Part shown: positions 43,532 to 51,611 of the stretch, one piece after another
Layout of the letters: each line of letters starts with the position of its first letter
Position numbering within the stretch: the first letter of the stretch is position 1
Assembly (NCBI GenBank): GCA_041484195.1
Contig: JBGPHC010000014.1
Location: forward strand, 47,314-111,313
DNA from: PSRI01 sp041484195
GTDB lineage: Bacteria; Bacteroidota; Bacteroidia; Chitinophagales; Chitinophagaceae
Length of the DNA stretch: 64,000 bases
Reading direction: 5' to 3'
Translations under genes and position numbers: made by a program
The notes under the pieces: model-generated
Seen by the model: only the letters and a program-made list of their open reading frames with translations
What the model was told of the DNA's origin: nothing
Databases searched by the model: none

Positions 43532-44725
43532 TTAACCGGGAACGGCGGCCTTGAATATATCGGCTTCTTCAATTGCCTGAATCGTATAGTCTTCCCCTGC
43601 ACTCACAAATATCGCCTCTCCCTTATGGCAATTCAGGGGAGCGCCCTTACCCGATAGCTGCACGCTGCCTTGTGTGAGAAAAAGAATTTCCGGTGAATTT
43701 GAGTGATGCTGATATTCATCCTGTACTTTCAATTCAATCCTACTCAATATGAAATCAGGTACGTGGCAGGAGTAGGTGGTTTCCATGGAATATCTGCTAC
43801 CATTCATCACGGCAGGATCTGTGGCTTCGAACCGTATCTGTTTCAATAATTCCGCGACGTCAACATGCTTGGTCGTTAAACCTCCCCGCAATACATTGTC
43901 TGAGTTAGACATCAATTCAATATTCTGGCCTTCCAGATAAGCATGAGGCAGCCCTGCTCCCTGGAAGATTGCCTGGCCCGGATGCAAATTCAGGAGATTG
44001 AAGAAGTAAATGGAAAAAATACCACGATCGGGATTGGAATGATTTCCTTTGGCGGAGGCCATCGCGGCCCAATACGAAGGATCGGATTTTGTCAATCGGC
44101 CAGCTAGAAATTCCTCCCTGATTTGGGAGATTAAGGGTTTCAAAATTTTACTCGCCGTTTCCGCCGGCATTTCCATTACATGTGTATATAAACCGCGGTA
44201 GCCCTCTTTCTCAAAAATCGGTATCAATGAGGAGAATGACTCTACCTCTTCCAAAATTCTTTTCAATTCATTTTTGGGCCTGAATCCATGTAGCAACCAA
44301 AATTCACTCAGGGCCAGCATCACTTCAGGTTTATAATTACGGTCTTTATAATTCCGATACGGTGCGTCCAATGGAATGCCCAATGAGTTTTCGTGCTCAA
44401 ACCCTTTCGCTGCCTCCTCTTTGCCGGGATGCACCTGGATCGAAAGCATTTCCTTTACATCAAGTACTTTGAGGAGGTAAGGTAGCTCTCCAAAATGCCG
44501 GAATACCTCTTCGCCCAAGACATTTATGGGGTCTTGTTTTACCATTTTGTCCAGGTTAACAAGGGTATTATTGTTGATCTCAATTTTGGAGGGAGCAGCA
44601 GGATGTGCTCCCATCCAGTATTCGGCGCAAGGACGATGATCCGTATTTTCAATGCCCAATAAATGAGGGATGAATTCATAGCCACCCCATGCGTAATGCT
44701 GCAGTCTGCCTACCAGTTTGTACAT
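43532..44725 (-). CDS. manA: class I mannose-6-phosphate isomerase
   Basis: The 397-aa zinc enzyme interconverts mannose-6-P and fructose-6-P. Zn ligand regions are visible in LSIQVHPGKEEAAKGF (Q/H) and GAGLPHAYLEGQNIELM (H), and the Arg/Lys motif SNSDNVLRGGLTTKHVDVAE is typical. The N-terminal LQHYAWGGYEFIPHLLGI and the EYWMGAHPAAPS motif complete it. It supplies mannose for glycans and GDP sugars. It is head-to-head with yraN (start 44860). Confidence 0.95.
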   Translation of the reverse strand: MYKLVGRLQHYAWGGYEFIPHLLGIENTDHRPCAEYWMGAHPAAPSKIEINNNTLVNLDKMVKQDPINVLGEEVFRHFGELPYLLKVLDVKEMLSIQVHPGKEEAAKGFEHENSLGIPLDAPYRNYKDRNYKPEVMLALSEFWLLHGFRPKNELKRILEEVESFSSLIPIFEKEGYRGLYTHVMEMPAETASKILKPLISQIREEFLAGRLTKSDPSYWAAMASAKGNHSNPDRGIFSIYFFNLLNLHPGQAIFQGAGLPHAYLEGQNIELMSNSDNVLRGGLTTKHVDVAELLKQIRFEATDPAVMNGSRYSMETTYSCHVPDFILSRIELKVQDEYQHHSNSPEILFLTQGSVQLSGKGAPLNCHKGEAIFVSAGEDYTIQAIEEADIFKAAVPG

Positions 44726-44859
44726 TAGACCAAATTATTTGAGTATTGCCAAAGATAACTAAACTAAAAATCCGAAATTTAATCCCTGGAAAGCCATTCA
44801 GGGCTCCCCGGACCATTTGGAAGATACTGAGTCGTCAGGGAATAGAGGAAATCGATGCT

Positions 44860-45216
44860 ATGACCAAAAATTTGGATACTGGAAGAGCGGGTGAAGCATT
44901 TGGAAAAGCTTTCCTGGAGGATGGCGGATTCGAAATTCTTCATCAGAATTGGAGGCATTCGCATTTTGAGATAGATATAATCGCGGCCAAAGCTAATGTG
45001 TTACATTTCGTGGAAGTCAAAACGCGTCGTTCGGGAATCTATGGTCTGCCGGAGGAGAATGTTACCAGGAAAAAGCTGGAAAATCTTATCAGTGCCGGGG
45101 AAGCATACCTGGATTTGAATCCCCATTGGAAAATGGTTCAGTATGATATCTTATCTATAAATCTGAACGGAAACAGTGCCCCTGATTATTTCTTCATTGA
45201 AGATGTTTATCTATAG
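44860..45216 (+). CDS. yraN: YraN/UPF0102 family protein
   Basis: From the ATG at 44860 the protein is 118 aa, the size of the family; an upstream in-frame TTG (44746) would add 38 non-family residues. The endonuclease-like core reads GRAGEAFGKAFLEDGGFEIL, then QNWRHSHFEIDIIA and HFVEVKTRR, matching the E/D-(x)-ExK pattern of Holliday-junction-resolvase-like folds. Function is unknown, probably nucleic-acid processing. Its 3' end overlaps the convergent YkgJ gene by 23 nt. Confidence 0.9.
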   Translation: MTKNLDTGRAGEAFGKAFLEDGGFEILHQNWRHSHFEIDIIAAKANVLHFVEVKTRRSGIYGLPEENVTRKKLENLISAGEAYLDLNPHWKMVQYDILSINLNGNSAPDYFFIEDVYL

Positions 45217-45712
45217 ACATTTTTTGTTGCATTCTTTCCACCATTCGGAAAGTGGCGGGGCATAATTCAATATTCTGCCGGTGGACATGTATATAATCCA
45301 CCATTTTTTTCTTAGTAAAATGCGGGAATCCTCTGCAATCATCGGGACGGATTTCATAAATCCCACACATATTGGTATCAGGATCCAGGAATTGACAGGG
45401 AACCTGCTTATTTATCCATTCTCCATCACTCTTGTCGAAGGTTAACCACTTTTCCTTAAAGTCCCCGGCTGTCATGTCCAGATGGGAGGAAATCCTTTTG
45501 ATATCCTTCTTATTGTAGGTGGGCGACATGGTCTTACAGCAATTGGCGCAGCTACGGCAATCAATTTCTTTCCAGACTTCCATGTCAATCTTTTCAGCCA
45601 GAATATCCAAATGGCGGGGCGGATTGTTTTTGATCCGGGTTAAAAATGAACGAAGTGATCTTTTGCGATGCCTGACTCTTTGTTTGAATGACCTCAGGTT
45701 TACAGCCTGCAT
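45194..45712 (-). CDS. YkgJ family cysteine-cluster protein
   Basis: The 172-aa protein carries the CxxCxxCC-type zinc/iron site CRSCANCC (52-59), then KWLTFDKSDGEWINKQVPC, NMCGIYEIRPDDCRGFPHF, the remaining cysteines of the cluster, and a basic N-terminus (QRVRHRKRSLRS). Members are proposed Fe-S proteins of unknown substrate. Convergent with yraN. Confidence 0.9.
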   Translation of the reverse strand: MQAVNLRSFKQRVRHRKRSLRSFLTRIKNNPPRHLDILAEKIDMEVWKEIDCRSCANCCKTMSPTYNKKDIKRISSHLDMTAGDFKEKWLTFDKSDGEWINKQVPCQFLDPDTNMCGIYEIRPDDCRGFPHFTKKKMVDYIHVHRQNIELCPATFRMVERMQQKMSIDKHLQ

Positions 45713-45794
45713 AATTTGTTATAATATTGAACATCGAAAATAAGCGTTAATTCGATGCAAAACAGAATTCACGCGCCTAAAATCTCCCTGCAAA

Positions 45795-46694
45795 ATGTGG
45801 GAACCATATAAAAAAGGATTTCGCGCCTGGCTGCAACTTGAAAAATCGCTGAGCGACAATTCAGTTGAGGCCTATTTGTCCGATGTCGAAAAGCTTACGC
45901 AGTACCTGACCCAAAAAAAAATCAATGGCTCGCCATCAGATTTGCAGTTGAAGGACCTGCAGAAATTTGTAAAATGGATTGCCGAATTGGGTATAACTGC
46001 CAGTTCGCAGGCAAGAATAATTTCAGGAATAAAGAGTTTTTATAAATATTGCCTCACAGAAAGAATCTCGGGCAAAGACCCCACCGCCCTCCTGGAAGCG
46101 CCCAAATTAAAAAGGTCCCTGCCCGATGTGCTGAGCTTTTCTGAAATTGAGAATATGATTAATAAGATAGATCAGAGTAAACCCGAAGGGCTGCGCAACA
46201 AGGCGATTCTTGAAATCATGTACAGCTGCGGATTGCGGGTAAGCGAGGTCGTTAATTTGAAAATATCTCATTTGTATCTGGACGTGGGTTTTGTAAGAGT
46301 GATAGGAAAGGGAGATAAGGAAAGGCTTGTTCCGATAGGGCGCGAAGCTGTCAAATACGCCAAACTGTATAAAGAGAACAGCAGAACCCAATACCCTGTC
46401 AAACCAGGACAGGAGGATATCCTGTTTCTTAACCGGCGCGGGACAAGGATGAGCCGGGTCATGATTTTCCTGATCATAAAGGGTCTTGCGAAAGAAGCAG
46501 GCATCAGGAAAAATATTTCCCCCCATACATTCAGACATTCATTCACCACACATTTAGTGGAAGGTGGTGCAGACCTGAGAGCCGTTCAGGAAATGCTGGG
46601 TCATGAAAGTATTACCACTACAGAAATCTATACGCATCTTGACAGAGAATACCTGCGTGACACCATGCAGCGTTTTCATCCCGGTTTCAACTGA
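45795..46694 (+). CDS. xerD: tyrosine recombinase XerD-like
   Basis: The 299-aa recombinase has the N-terminal SAM-like core-binding domain (1-105) and the catalytic domain with R148 (CGLRVSEVVNLK), K172 (GKGDKERLVPIG), H244/R247 (SPHTFRHSFTTHL), H270 (EMLGHESITTTEIYTH) and the nucleophile Y279. Length and motifs fit XerC/D, which resolve chromosome dimers at dif with FtsK, also in this window. With one Xer gene in view I cannot tell C from D, though HLDREYLRDTMQRFHP is XerD-like. Confidence 0.9.
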   Translation: MWEPYKKGFRAWLQLEKSLSDNSVEAYLSDVEKLTQYLTQKKINGSPSDLQLKDLQKFVKWIAELGITASSQARIISGIKSFYKYCLTERISGKDPTALLEAPKLKRSLPDVLSFSEIENMINKIDQSKPEGLRNKAILEIMYSCGLRVSEVVNLKISHLYLDVGFVRVIGKGDKERLVPIGREAVKYAKLYKENSRTQYPVKPGQEDILFLNRRGTRMSRVMIFLIIKGLAKEAGIRKNISPHTFRHSFTTHLVEGGADLRAVQEMLGHESITTTEIYTHLDREYLRDTMQRFHPGFN

Positions 46695-46696
46695 GT

Positions 46697-47413
46697 TTAG
46701 ATGGCCTTCAGCTTCGGCGCCAATAAAGCAATTGCCTTTTCTAGATATTCTTTCCCTGCATTGGCGGAAGCTTTGCATGGATGAGAGCCATTTACTCCCA
46801 TTACCGGCGAAAGTTCTCCTTTCGGATATACGGAAAGGTCCACCAGGTCAGGACGAATATTCATCATGATAGAAGTCTCATTCTCGGCTGCATGATCCAC
46901 CATGTAGGGCCAGGATGACTTGAGATCAGGAGTCACTCCCTCCAATTTCAAACCAAATTTCTTTTCATTTCTTTCGATGCTCTCTACCCAAATCCTGCGC
47001 GAAGGTCCGTGTCCGTCTGCAAATACAGCTTTGAAACCCGCCCTCTGCAATTGTTCAAGGATACTATCGAGTATACTCAGAAAGAAACCCGGGCTGACCC
47101 AGTAGGCGCTGCCAGCCAGCATTTGCCGTGGCTGTGTTGACTGCGCATAGTCCATTCCAACAAAGTAATTTCCTGTTTCTGTTTCCATCCTTCTGTCGGG
47201 CCCCAGGAAAATAGGAGGCATTACGATACCGCCAAATCTTCTGGCACATTCCAGCATTAATGTCTCACTTTGAATAGCGTCAGCACCCAGGGGTAAATGT
47301 TCACCGTGCCATTCCAGGGTTCCCAGGGGCAGATATGCAAGAGGTTTTTGTCGCAGTCGAATTCTGAACTCAGCAGGTCGCAATTCAATATACTTTACTT
47401 TTTCGGTATCCAT
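46697..47413 (-). CDS. creatininase family amidohydrolase
   Basis: The 238-aa protein has the metal site LPLGTLEWHGEHLPLGAD (28-45; E, H and D ligands), a short FADGHGPSRR and the HAAENETSIMM Glu motif. Family members hydrolyse creatinine or act as riboflavin-pathway formamide hydrolases (ArfB/MftE). The substrate here is undecided, since no creatine or F420/mycofactocin genes are near. It is convergent with xerD. Confidence 0.88.
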   Translation of the reverse strand: MDTEKVKYIELRPAEFRIRLRQKPLAYLPLGTLEWHGEHLPLGADAIQSETLMLECARRFGGIVMPPIFLGPDRRMETETGNYFVGMDYAQSTQPRQMLAGSAYWVSPGFFLSILDSILEQLQRAGFKAVFADGHGPSRRIWVESIERNEKKFGLKLEGVTPDLKSSWPYMVDHAAENETSIMMNIRPDLVDLSVYPKGELSPVMGVNGSHPCKASANAGKEYLEKAIALLAPKLKAI

Positions 47414-47643
47414 AATAATTGAAGATAATCAGCTTGAAGATCAAATTAGTCATATTTAAGAATCATTCGGCAAAACCGGTGCTGCATCAACAGATAGTCT
47501 CGAGTTCGTAGAATCTTATGACCGCATCTTTATTGCCCCGATTCAATCTCAGGAGTGATTGACGCTCCAATTCATGAAAAATAGGGAACAAAAAGATGGA
47601 GTACATTTCTGCACTTTCTAAGAATATTAGTCATATTTGTTTC

Positions 47644-48240
47644 ATGGCAAAATTGGATCAATTTTTTGAGCGGGAAATCATCTTGGAAAATGAAAGGGCC
47701 CGACTAAGTCCTCTAAGCCAGGACCAATTTGGCGAATTGAGCAAGGTTGCATTTGAGCCAGGGCTATGGAGGCTAAGCACAACGAAAATCAAAAAGCCTG
47801 AAGACCTGGAAAATTATATTACCACGGCTCTGGAGGAAAGAGCCAATGGCCAATCCTATCCTTTTCTAATTTTTGATAAACAAATGGGAAGAGTAGCCGG
47901 ATCCACAAGGTATGGCGCAATCTCCTTTCCCAACAAGAGGCTTGAAATCGGCTGGACCTGGCTTCACCCCAGTTTCCATGGCAGCGGTCTCAACAAATCC
48001 TGCAAATTCCTGTTGTTGAAATTTGCTTTTGAGGAGCTTAGGATCAATAGAGTGGAGCTTAAAACCGATGTTTTGAATTGGCAGTCTCGCAAAGCCATGC
48101 TCAAATTGGGAGCAGTGCAGGAAGGAATTTTCAGAAAACATATGGTTACGGATACCGGTCGTGTACGAAACTCAATATATTTTAGCTTTACCAATGAGGA
48201 TTGGCCAGGCCTTAAGCAAACTGTATTTGCTGATATTTAG
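47644..48240 (+). CDS. GNAT family N-acetyltransferase
   Basis: From the ATG at 47644 the protein is 198 aa (MAKLDQFFEREIILENERAR); the 16 extra upstream codons carry no domain. The fold resembles RimJ/RimL-type GNAT enzymes, with LEIGWTWLHPSFHGSGLNKS as strand beta-4/acetyl-CoA loop and FAFEELRINRVELKTDVLNW with WQSRKAMLKLGAVQEGIFR downstream. It likely N-acetylates a protein or small amine. A 13-nt word ATTAGTCATATTT occurs at 47445-47457 and 47626-47638 in its upstream region. Confidence 0.88.
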   Translation: MAKLDQFFEREIILENERARLSPLSQDQFGELSKVAFEPGLWRLSTTKIKKPEDLENYITTALEERANGQSYPFLIFDKQMGRVAGSTRYGAISFPNKRLEIGWTWLHPSFHGSGLNKSCKFLLLKFAFEELRINRVELKTDVLNWQSRKAMLKLGAVQEGIFRKHMVTDTGRVRNSIYFSFTNEDWPGLKQTVFADI

Positions 48241-48437
48241 CGAATTACATGTTAACATATCTTAACTCCACTCATACTAATTTAACTCCCTCCAACGATT
48301 TCCCTGTAACAACTTTGCAACGTGAGCGTCAAACAACTGTCATTCATATGGCATTAAGTTCTTTGAAGATTTCGTGAATAAAGTTGATGAATGTTAAGAA
48401 AAATGAAAGGACAACTTCATTCTGAGGTCATTATTAA

Positions 48438-48497
48438 ATTTTTTGCAAAAAATGGCCTGTTCAGGTTTTGAGGATTCGGTGAAAATCCGTACTTTTG
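48438..48497 (+). promoter_or_regulatory. canonical promoter with upstream AT palindrome, no clear gene downstream
   Basis: TTTG at 48467-48470, a 19-nt spacer and TACTTTTG at 48490-48497 form a textbook Bacteroidota promoter. Just upstream lies the perfect 16-bp palindrome ATTTTTTGCAAAAAAT (48438-48453). The combination resembles stable-RNA promoters. Between here and the next gene (48783), which has its own promoter, no ORF or tRNA is seen. Confidence 0.6.
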
Positions 48498-48502
48498 CCG
48501 CA

Positions 48503-48660
48503 CGAATCGATTCCCTGTATTGTCACTTGCCCGACTTCGATTTGATTGTCCTGTATAAATTGGCGGAGAAACTCTGCCGGATTTCAAAACTTCAACAGGG
48601 AAACGTAAGAATCAGGATCAACCAAGGTGGATATTAGTTCCCCGTCATCAAAAACGAAAA
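48503..48660 (+). ncRNA. possible small transcript or remnant
   Basis: Downstream of the orphan promoter the sequence contains a 7-bp stem GGCGGAG-AAA-CTCTGCC, one G-T pair, and no start codon for over 150 nt. It is a candidate for an uncharacterised small RNA or a decayed RNA gene. I recognise no RNA family, and its end is not defined by a clear terminator. Confidence 0.3.
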
Positions 48661-48687
48661 TTTGCCAATCATCATGTTTTCTGACCA

Positions 48688-48735
48688 TGCATAGTAATAT
48701 GTATTGCATAGTAGCTTATAAAAGACATATCTTTG
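48688..48735 (+). promoter_or_regulatory. promoter with TGCATAGTA direct repeats
   Basis: TATCTTTG (48728-48735) matches TAnnTTTG. Two identical 9-mers TGCATAGTA lie at 48688-48696 and 48705-48713, the second overlapping the TTG at -33 (48704-48706), so they could be operator half-sites. They precede the repeat-protein gene. Confidence 0.5.
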
Positions 48736-48782
48736 TATCGTCAACATGATCAAAAATATTAGAATAAAGAATAATAATAACA

Positions 48783-49601
48783 ATGAGACCGATGAACACA
48801 GTGAATCCAAAGGCAGGAACACTCAAACAGACGAGCAGCAGGAGCCTAAAAAGGATCCTGCACGAATCAATCAGCAAGGCAGCCTCTTTGTTGCTGATTA
48901 TAGCACTGGCATTCAGCGCAATGGCTTTTGACCAGGGCGATAGCATGGATAGCAATTTCGACACCAATTATGCCAAAAAGGCAAAGACTGTTGAACTGAG
49001 CAAGGCTGTGACAGATAGTTGTTGCCTGGTTAGCAAACCCGTTATTCCAGGAATGAAAAGGGCGGTTTATTTAAACCTGCCGGATCGGAGAACCCTGATG
49101 GCGGCTGACCGCGAAGCGATGCTTCACTTCATGAAGGGTATCAGAGAGTCATGGATCAGGCAAATTTGGAATGGACCTGCAGAAAATCAGGTGAAGAAAG
49201 CAGACGAAGAAGTGGAATTCAATTTCGAATTGGAGAATGCTGCAAAGTCAATCTTGCCCGATTCAAGGGAATTGGCGGAAGCTGATGAAGAAATGAGCAT
49301 TGATTTCGCAAGATCAGTAGCAAGCAAACTTCAAAACCGTTCCAGCAAGTATGTCGCCGAATCTGACGAAGAAATGAACCAGTCATTCGCTTTGGACAAT
49401 TTCAAAATGTCTTGTCCTTCGAGTGCGATGATCGCCGATGCAGATGCCGGCATGAACAGAGATTTTGAAAGTACGAATAATCCCAGGCTCAATATGCCTT
49501 CAACTGAATTGATAGCCAAGGCCGATGAAGGAATGACCAGAATGATTCAAATGGAAAAGAAAATGAAGACAGGCAAATCAATAACAAAAGGAAATAAGTA
49601 A
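48783..49601 (+). CDS. secreted protein with five 27-residue repeats
   Basis: The 272-aa product has a basic 32-residue leader and a hydrophobic segment (AASLLLIIALAFSAMAFD, 33-50), so it is likely exported. From residue 140 onward the motif ADEEMxxxF recurs: D141 (ADEEVEFNF), D168 (ADEEMSIDF), D195 (SDEEMNQSF), D221 (ADAGMNRDF) and D248 (ADEGMTRMI), spaced 27, 27, 26 and 27 residues, preceded by an LP/S...L segment. A degenerate earlier copy (ADREAMLHF) is at 108. I recognise no family. The acidic repeats could form helices binding metal or a partner. The gene has its own promoter and terminator. Confidence 0.7.
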   Translation: MRPMNTVNPKAGTLKQTSSRSLKRILHESISKAASLLLIIALAFSAMAFDQGDSMDSNFDTNYAKKAKTVELSKAVTDSCCLVSKPVIPGMKRAVYLNLPDRRTLMAADREAMLHFMKGIRESWIRQIWNGPAENQVKKADEEVEFNFELENAAKSILPDSRELAEADEEMSIDFARSVASKLQNRSSKYVAESDEEMNQSFALDNFKMSCPSSAMIADADAGMNRDFESTNNPRLNMPSTELIAKADEGMTRMIQMEKKMKTGKSITKGNK

Positions 49602-49632
49602 GTATTAGCAGCAGTTGGTTTTGGTTTTAAGA

Positions 49633-49659
49633 GGCCGGTAGATTTCCTACCGGCCTTTT
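49633..49659 (+). terminator. rho-independent terminator after the repeat-protein gene
   Basis: A perfect 9-bp stem GGCCGGTAG / CTACCGGCC (49633-49655) with loop ATTTC is followed by four T's, 31 nt after the stop. Confidence 0.88.
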
Positions 49660-49933
49660 GCTTTGGTAATAGTTAAGGCAATTTTTTTATCGCTGCGAAA
49701 AAGATCTTGCAGAATGAAAGGACTTCTCTATGTTTGCCATTGCCTCAGTTTGTCCGGGATGAATTCGCCTGCCCATATTCCTTCATCCTGCATTCAATCC
49801 TTTCAGTCTGAAGCAGTACCAGATCATAATGGTCAGAATCCTGTTCAATTCTATTTCTGGTGCATTGTGAATGTCAATTCTAATATAAATGGAATCCGGT
49901 TCTTGCAATCATACACAAACAAAAAATCAAATA
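49660..49933. other. gene-free stretch before the methyltransferase
   Basis: I see no convincing gene, RNA or repeat here. The plus-strand frame 49663-50037 runs into the methyltransferase in another frame and is low-complexity, so I do not call it. Confidence 0.5.
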
Positions 49934-50983
49934 ATGTCAATCCCAAATTCAACTCCTCAACCCGATCCTTCAAAGATGATGCAAATAGGCATGGGATTCT
50001 GGGCTTCCAAATTACTGTTGGTGGCCGTGAAGTTTGAAATATTCACACTGCTGGCTTCACAAAAATTAAGCGCTTCAGCAATCAAGGAAAAGCTGGGTCT
50101 TCTTACGACGGACCAACACGTATATGATTTCCTGGACGGGCTGGTATCACTGGGTTTCCTGGAGCGGGAAGGCATTTTGGAAAAAGCATTATATTCTAAT
50201 AGTCCCGATTCAAATATTTTTCTTGACAAGAATAAGCCCGCATATTCGGGGGGCATCCTGGAAATGGCCAATAACAGGTTATATGAATTCTGGGGTCATT
50301 TGGAACAAGGTCTTCTGACAGGTGAGGCACAGAATGAAACAAAAGGATCTGGCAACATGAATTTTTTTGAAGATCTGTATAAGTCTCCTGTAAAATTGCG
50401 GGAATTTATGGACGCCATGTCGGCTATACAAGCCGGTAATTTCATTTCACTCGTCAGGCAATTTCCTTTCAGCAATTATTCCTCATTGGTTGATGTGGGT
50501 GGCGCCGATGCCTCTTTTTCGATTCGGGTAGCAGGTAAGCATCCCCAAATACACTGCACTAGTTTTGACCTACCGGCGGTGGAACCTCTTGCCAAAGCAA
50601 AGATCAGGCAATCCGGCCTCGAGGAAAGGATATCATTCTCCGGTGGTGATTTTTTCAAGGATGCTATTCCTTCAGGCGAAGTCATATCAATGGGAAATAT
50701 TCTACACGGATGCAATGAAGAAAGTAAATTGAAGCTCATTCAAAGGGTATTCGATGCCTTACCAGCTAATGGAGTATTCATAGCTATCGAAAACATCATT
50801 GATGATGACAGAAGAAAGAATACTTTCGGAATGCTCATGAGCCTGAATATGCTGATCGAAAACGGAGACGGGTTTGATTATACCTTCAGGCAATTCGAAG
50901 CCTGGGTAAAGAAGGCTGGATTCAGGAAAGCTGAAATCATTCCCCTGACAGGTCCCACCAGCGCCGCGATTGCATACAAATAA
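49934..50983 (+). CDS. SAM-dependent O-methyltransferase (acetylserotonin/caffeate type)
   Basis: From the ATG at 49934 the protein is 349 aa. An N-terminal winged-helix dimerisation domain (SKLLLVAVKFEIFTLLASQK, KLGLLTTDQHVYDFLDGLVS) precedes a class I methyltransferase with motif I LVDVGGADASFSI, then CTSFDLPAVEPLAKAK, FFKDAIPSGE and ILHGCNEESKLKLIQRVFDA, where the His-Gly pair replaces the usual HDW. This layout is that of plant-like caffeate/acetylserotonin O-methyltransferases and bacterial polyketide or carotenoid O-methyltransferases. The acceptor is unknown. Confidence 0.88.
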   Translation: MSIPNSTPQPDPSKMMQIGMGFWASKLLLVAVKFEIFTLLASQKLSASAIKEKLGLLTTDQHVYDFLDGLVSLGFLEREGILEKALYSNSPDSNIFLDKNKPAYSGGILEMANNRLYEFWGHLEQGLLTGEAQNETKGSGNMNFFEDLYKSPVKLREFMDAMSAIQAGNFISLVRQFPFSNYSSLVDVGGADASFSIRVAGKHPQIHCTSFDLPAVEPLAKAKIRQSGLEERISFSGGDFFKDAIPSGEVISMGNILHGCNEESKLKLIQRVFDALPANGVFIAIENIIDDDRRKNTFGMLMSLNMLIENGDGFDYTFRQFEAWVKKAGFRKAEIIPLTGPTSAAIAYK

Positions 50984-51115
50984 ATGCAACCGAATGGCTC
51001 ATAAACCCGGGACTGCGATCATAACATTCAACCCCGAATTCAGTTGCACGCATTGGAAAATGCTTGGGAAATGGCGAAAAACGATTTTTTCCAGGAAAGG
51101 ATTTTAAATAAAAAA

Positions 51116-51500
51116 GCTGCAGGCTTATAAGCCGGATTCTGTGACCTCGCCTGAGGCGAAGCTGCTATCATTTATCTGGGACCATGATTGCTCACGGCCT
51201 CTTTCTGCCCACCCTCCAACGCAGTACCGGTTGTTACCGGCACATTCGGACGGGCCGTCCTTTTACGCTGGTTTACGTGGCATTTCAGCACGCAAGGTTT
51301 ACCCGTGATCCTGATTACCCAGGAAGACCGTGAGCTTTTACCTCACGTTTTCACCTTTTCCCTGCAAAGCAGAGTAGTTATTTTCTGTGGCACTATCTGT
51401 TCCCGCTTGAAGCGGGACCCGGCTATTCACCGGTGCGTTGCCCTATGCTGTCCGGACTTTCCTGATCGCCAAAAAACAACCCGATAACACAGCCTGCAGC
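51116..51500 (-). ncRNA. rnpB: RNase P RNA, bacterial class A
   Basis: Read on the minus strand the sequence begins with the P1 helix strand GCTGCAGGCT and ends with AGCCTGCAGC. Conserved core words are present: GGAAAGTCCGGACAGCATAG near the 5' end (CR-I) and ACAGAATCCGGCTTATAAGC near the 3' end (CR-V), with AGGGTGGGCAGAAAGAGG between. The approximately 385-nt length is typical. An A-tract on the plus strand just outside (51111-51115) gives a U-tract at its 3' end. A TAATTTTG element lies at 51547-51554. Confidence 0.95.
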
Positions 51501-51611
51501 AATTATTTCAATAGCGGATGATTTGAATATTACAAAGAACGAATTGCAAAATTAGGTCTAATTATTGAACCGGCGATAACCGCAAGAAATAATGCCCTGT
51601 CAGGATCTTCA

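Noticed and set aside
44746..44859. TTG start for yraN adding 38 residues
   Set aside because: The ATG at 44860 gives the family length and N-terminus (MTKNLDTGRAGEAF).
47445..47638. 13-nt direct repeat ATTAGTCATATTT upstream of the GNAT gene
   Set aside because: AT-rich and loosely spaced (181 nt); a closely similar word occurs in an unrelated coding region near 51611, so it is probably chance.
48443..48637. 64-codon plus-strand frame in the 48241-48782 gap
   Set aside because: It begins upstream of the -33/-7 promoter elements, so its ATG would not be on the transcript, and its composition is not protein-like.
49663..50037. 124-codon plus-strand frame before the methyltransferase
   Set aside because: It overlaps the methyltransferase gene in another frame and starts inside or just after a terminator; no domain or signal character.
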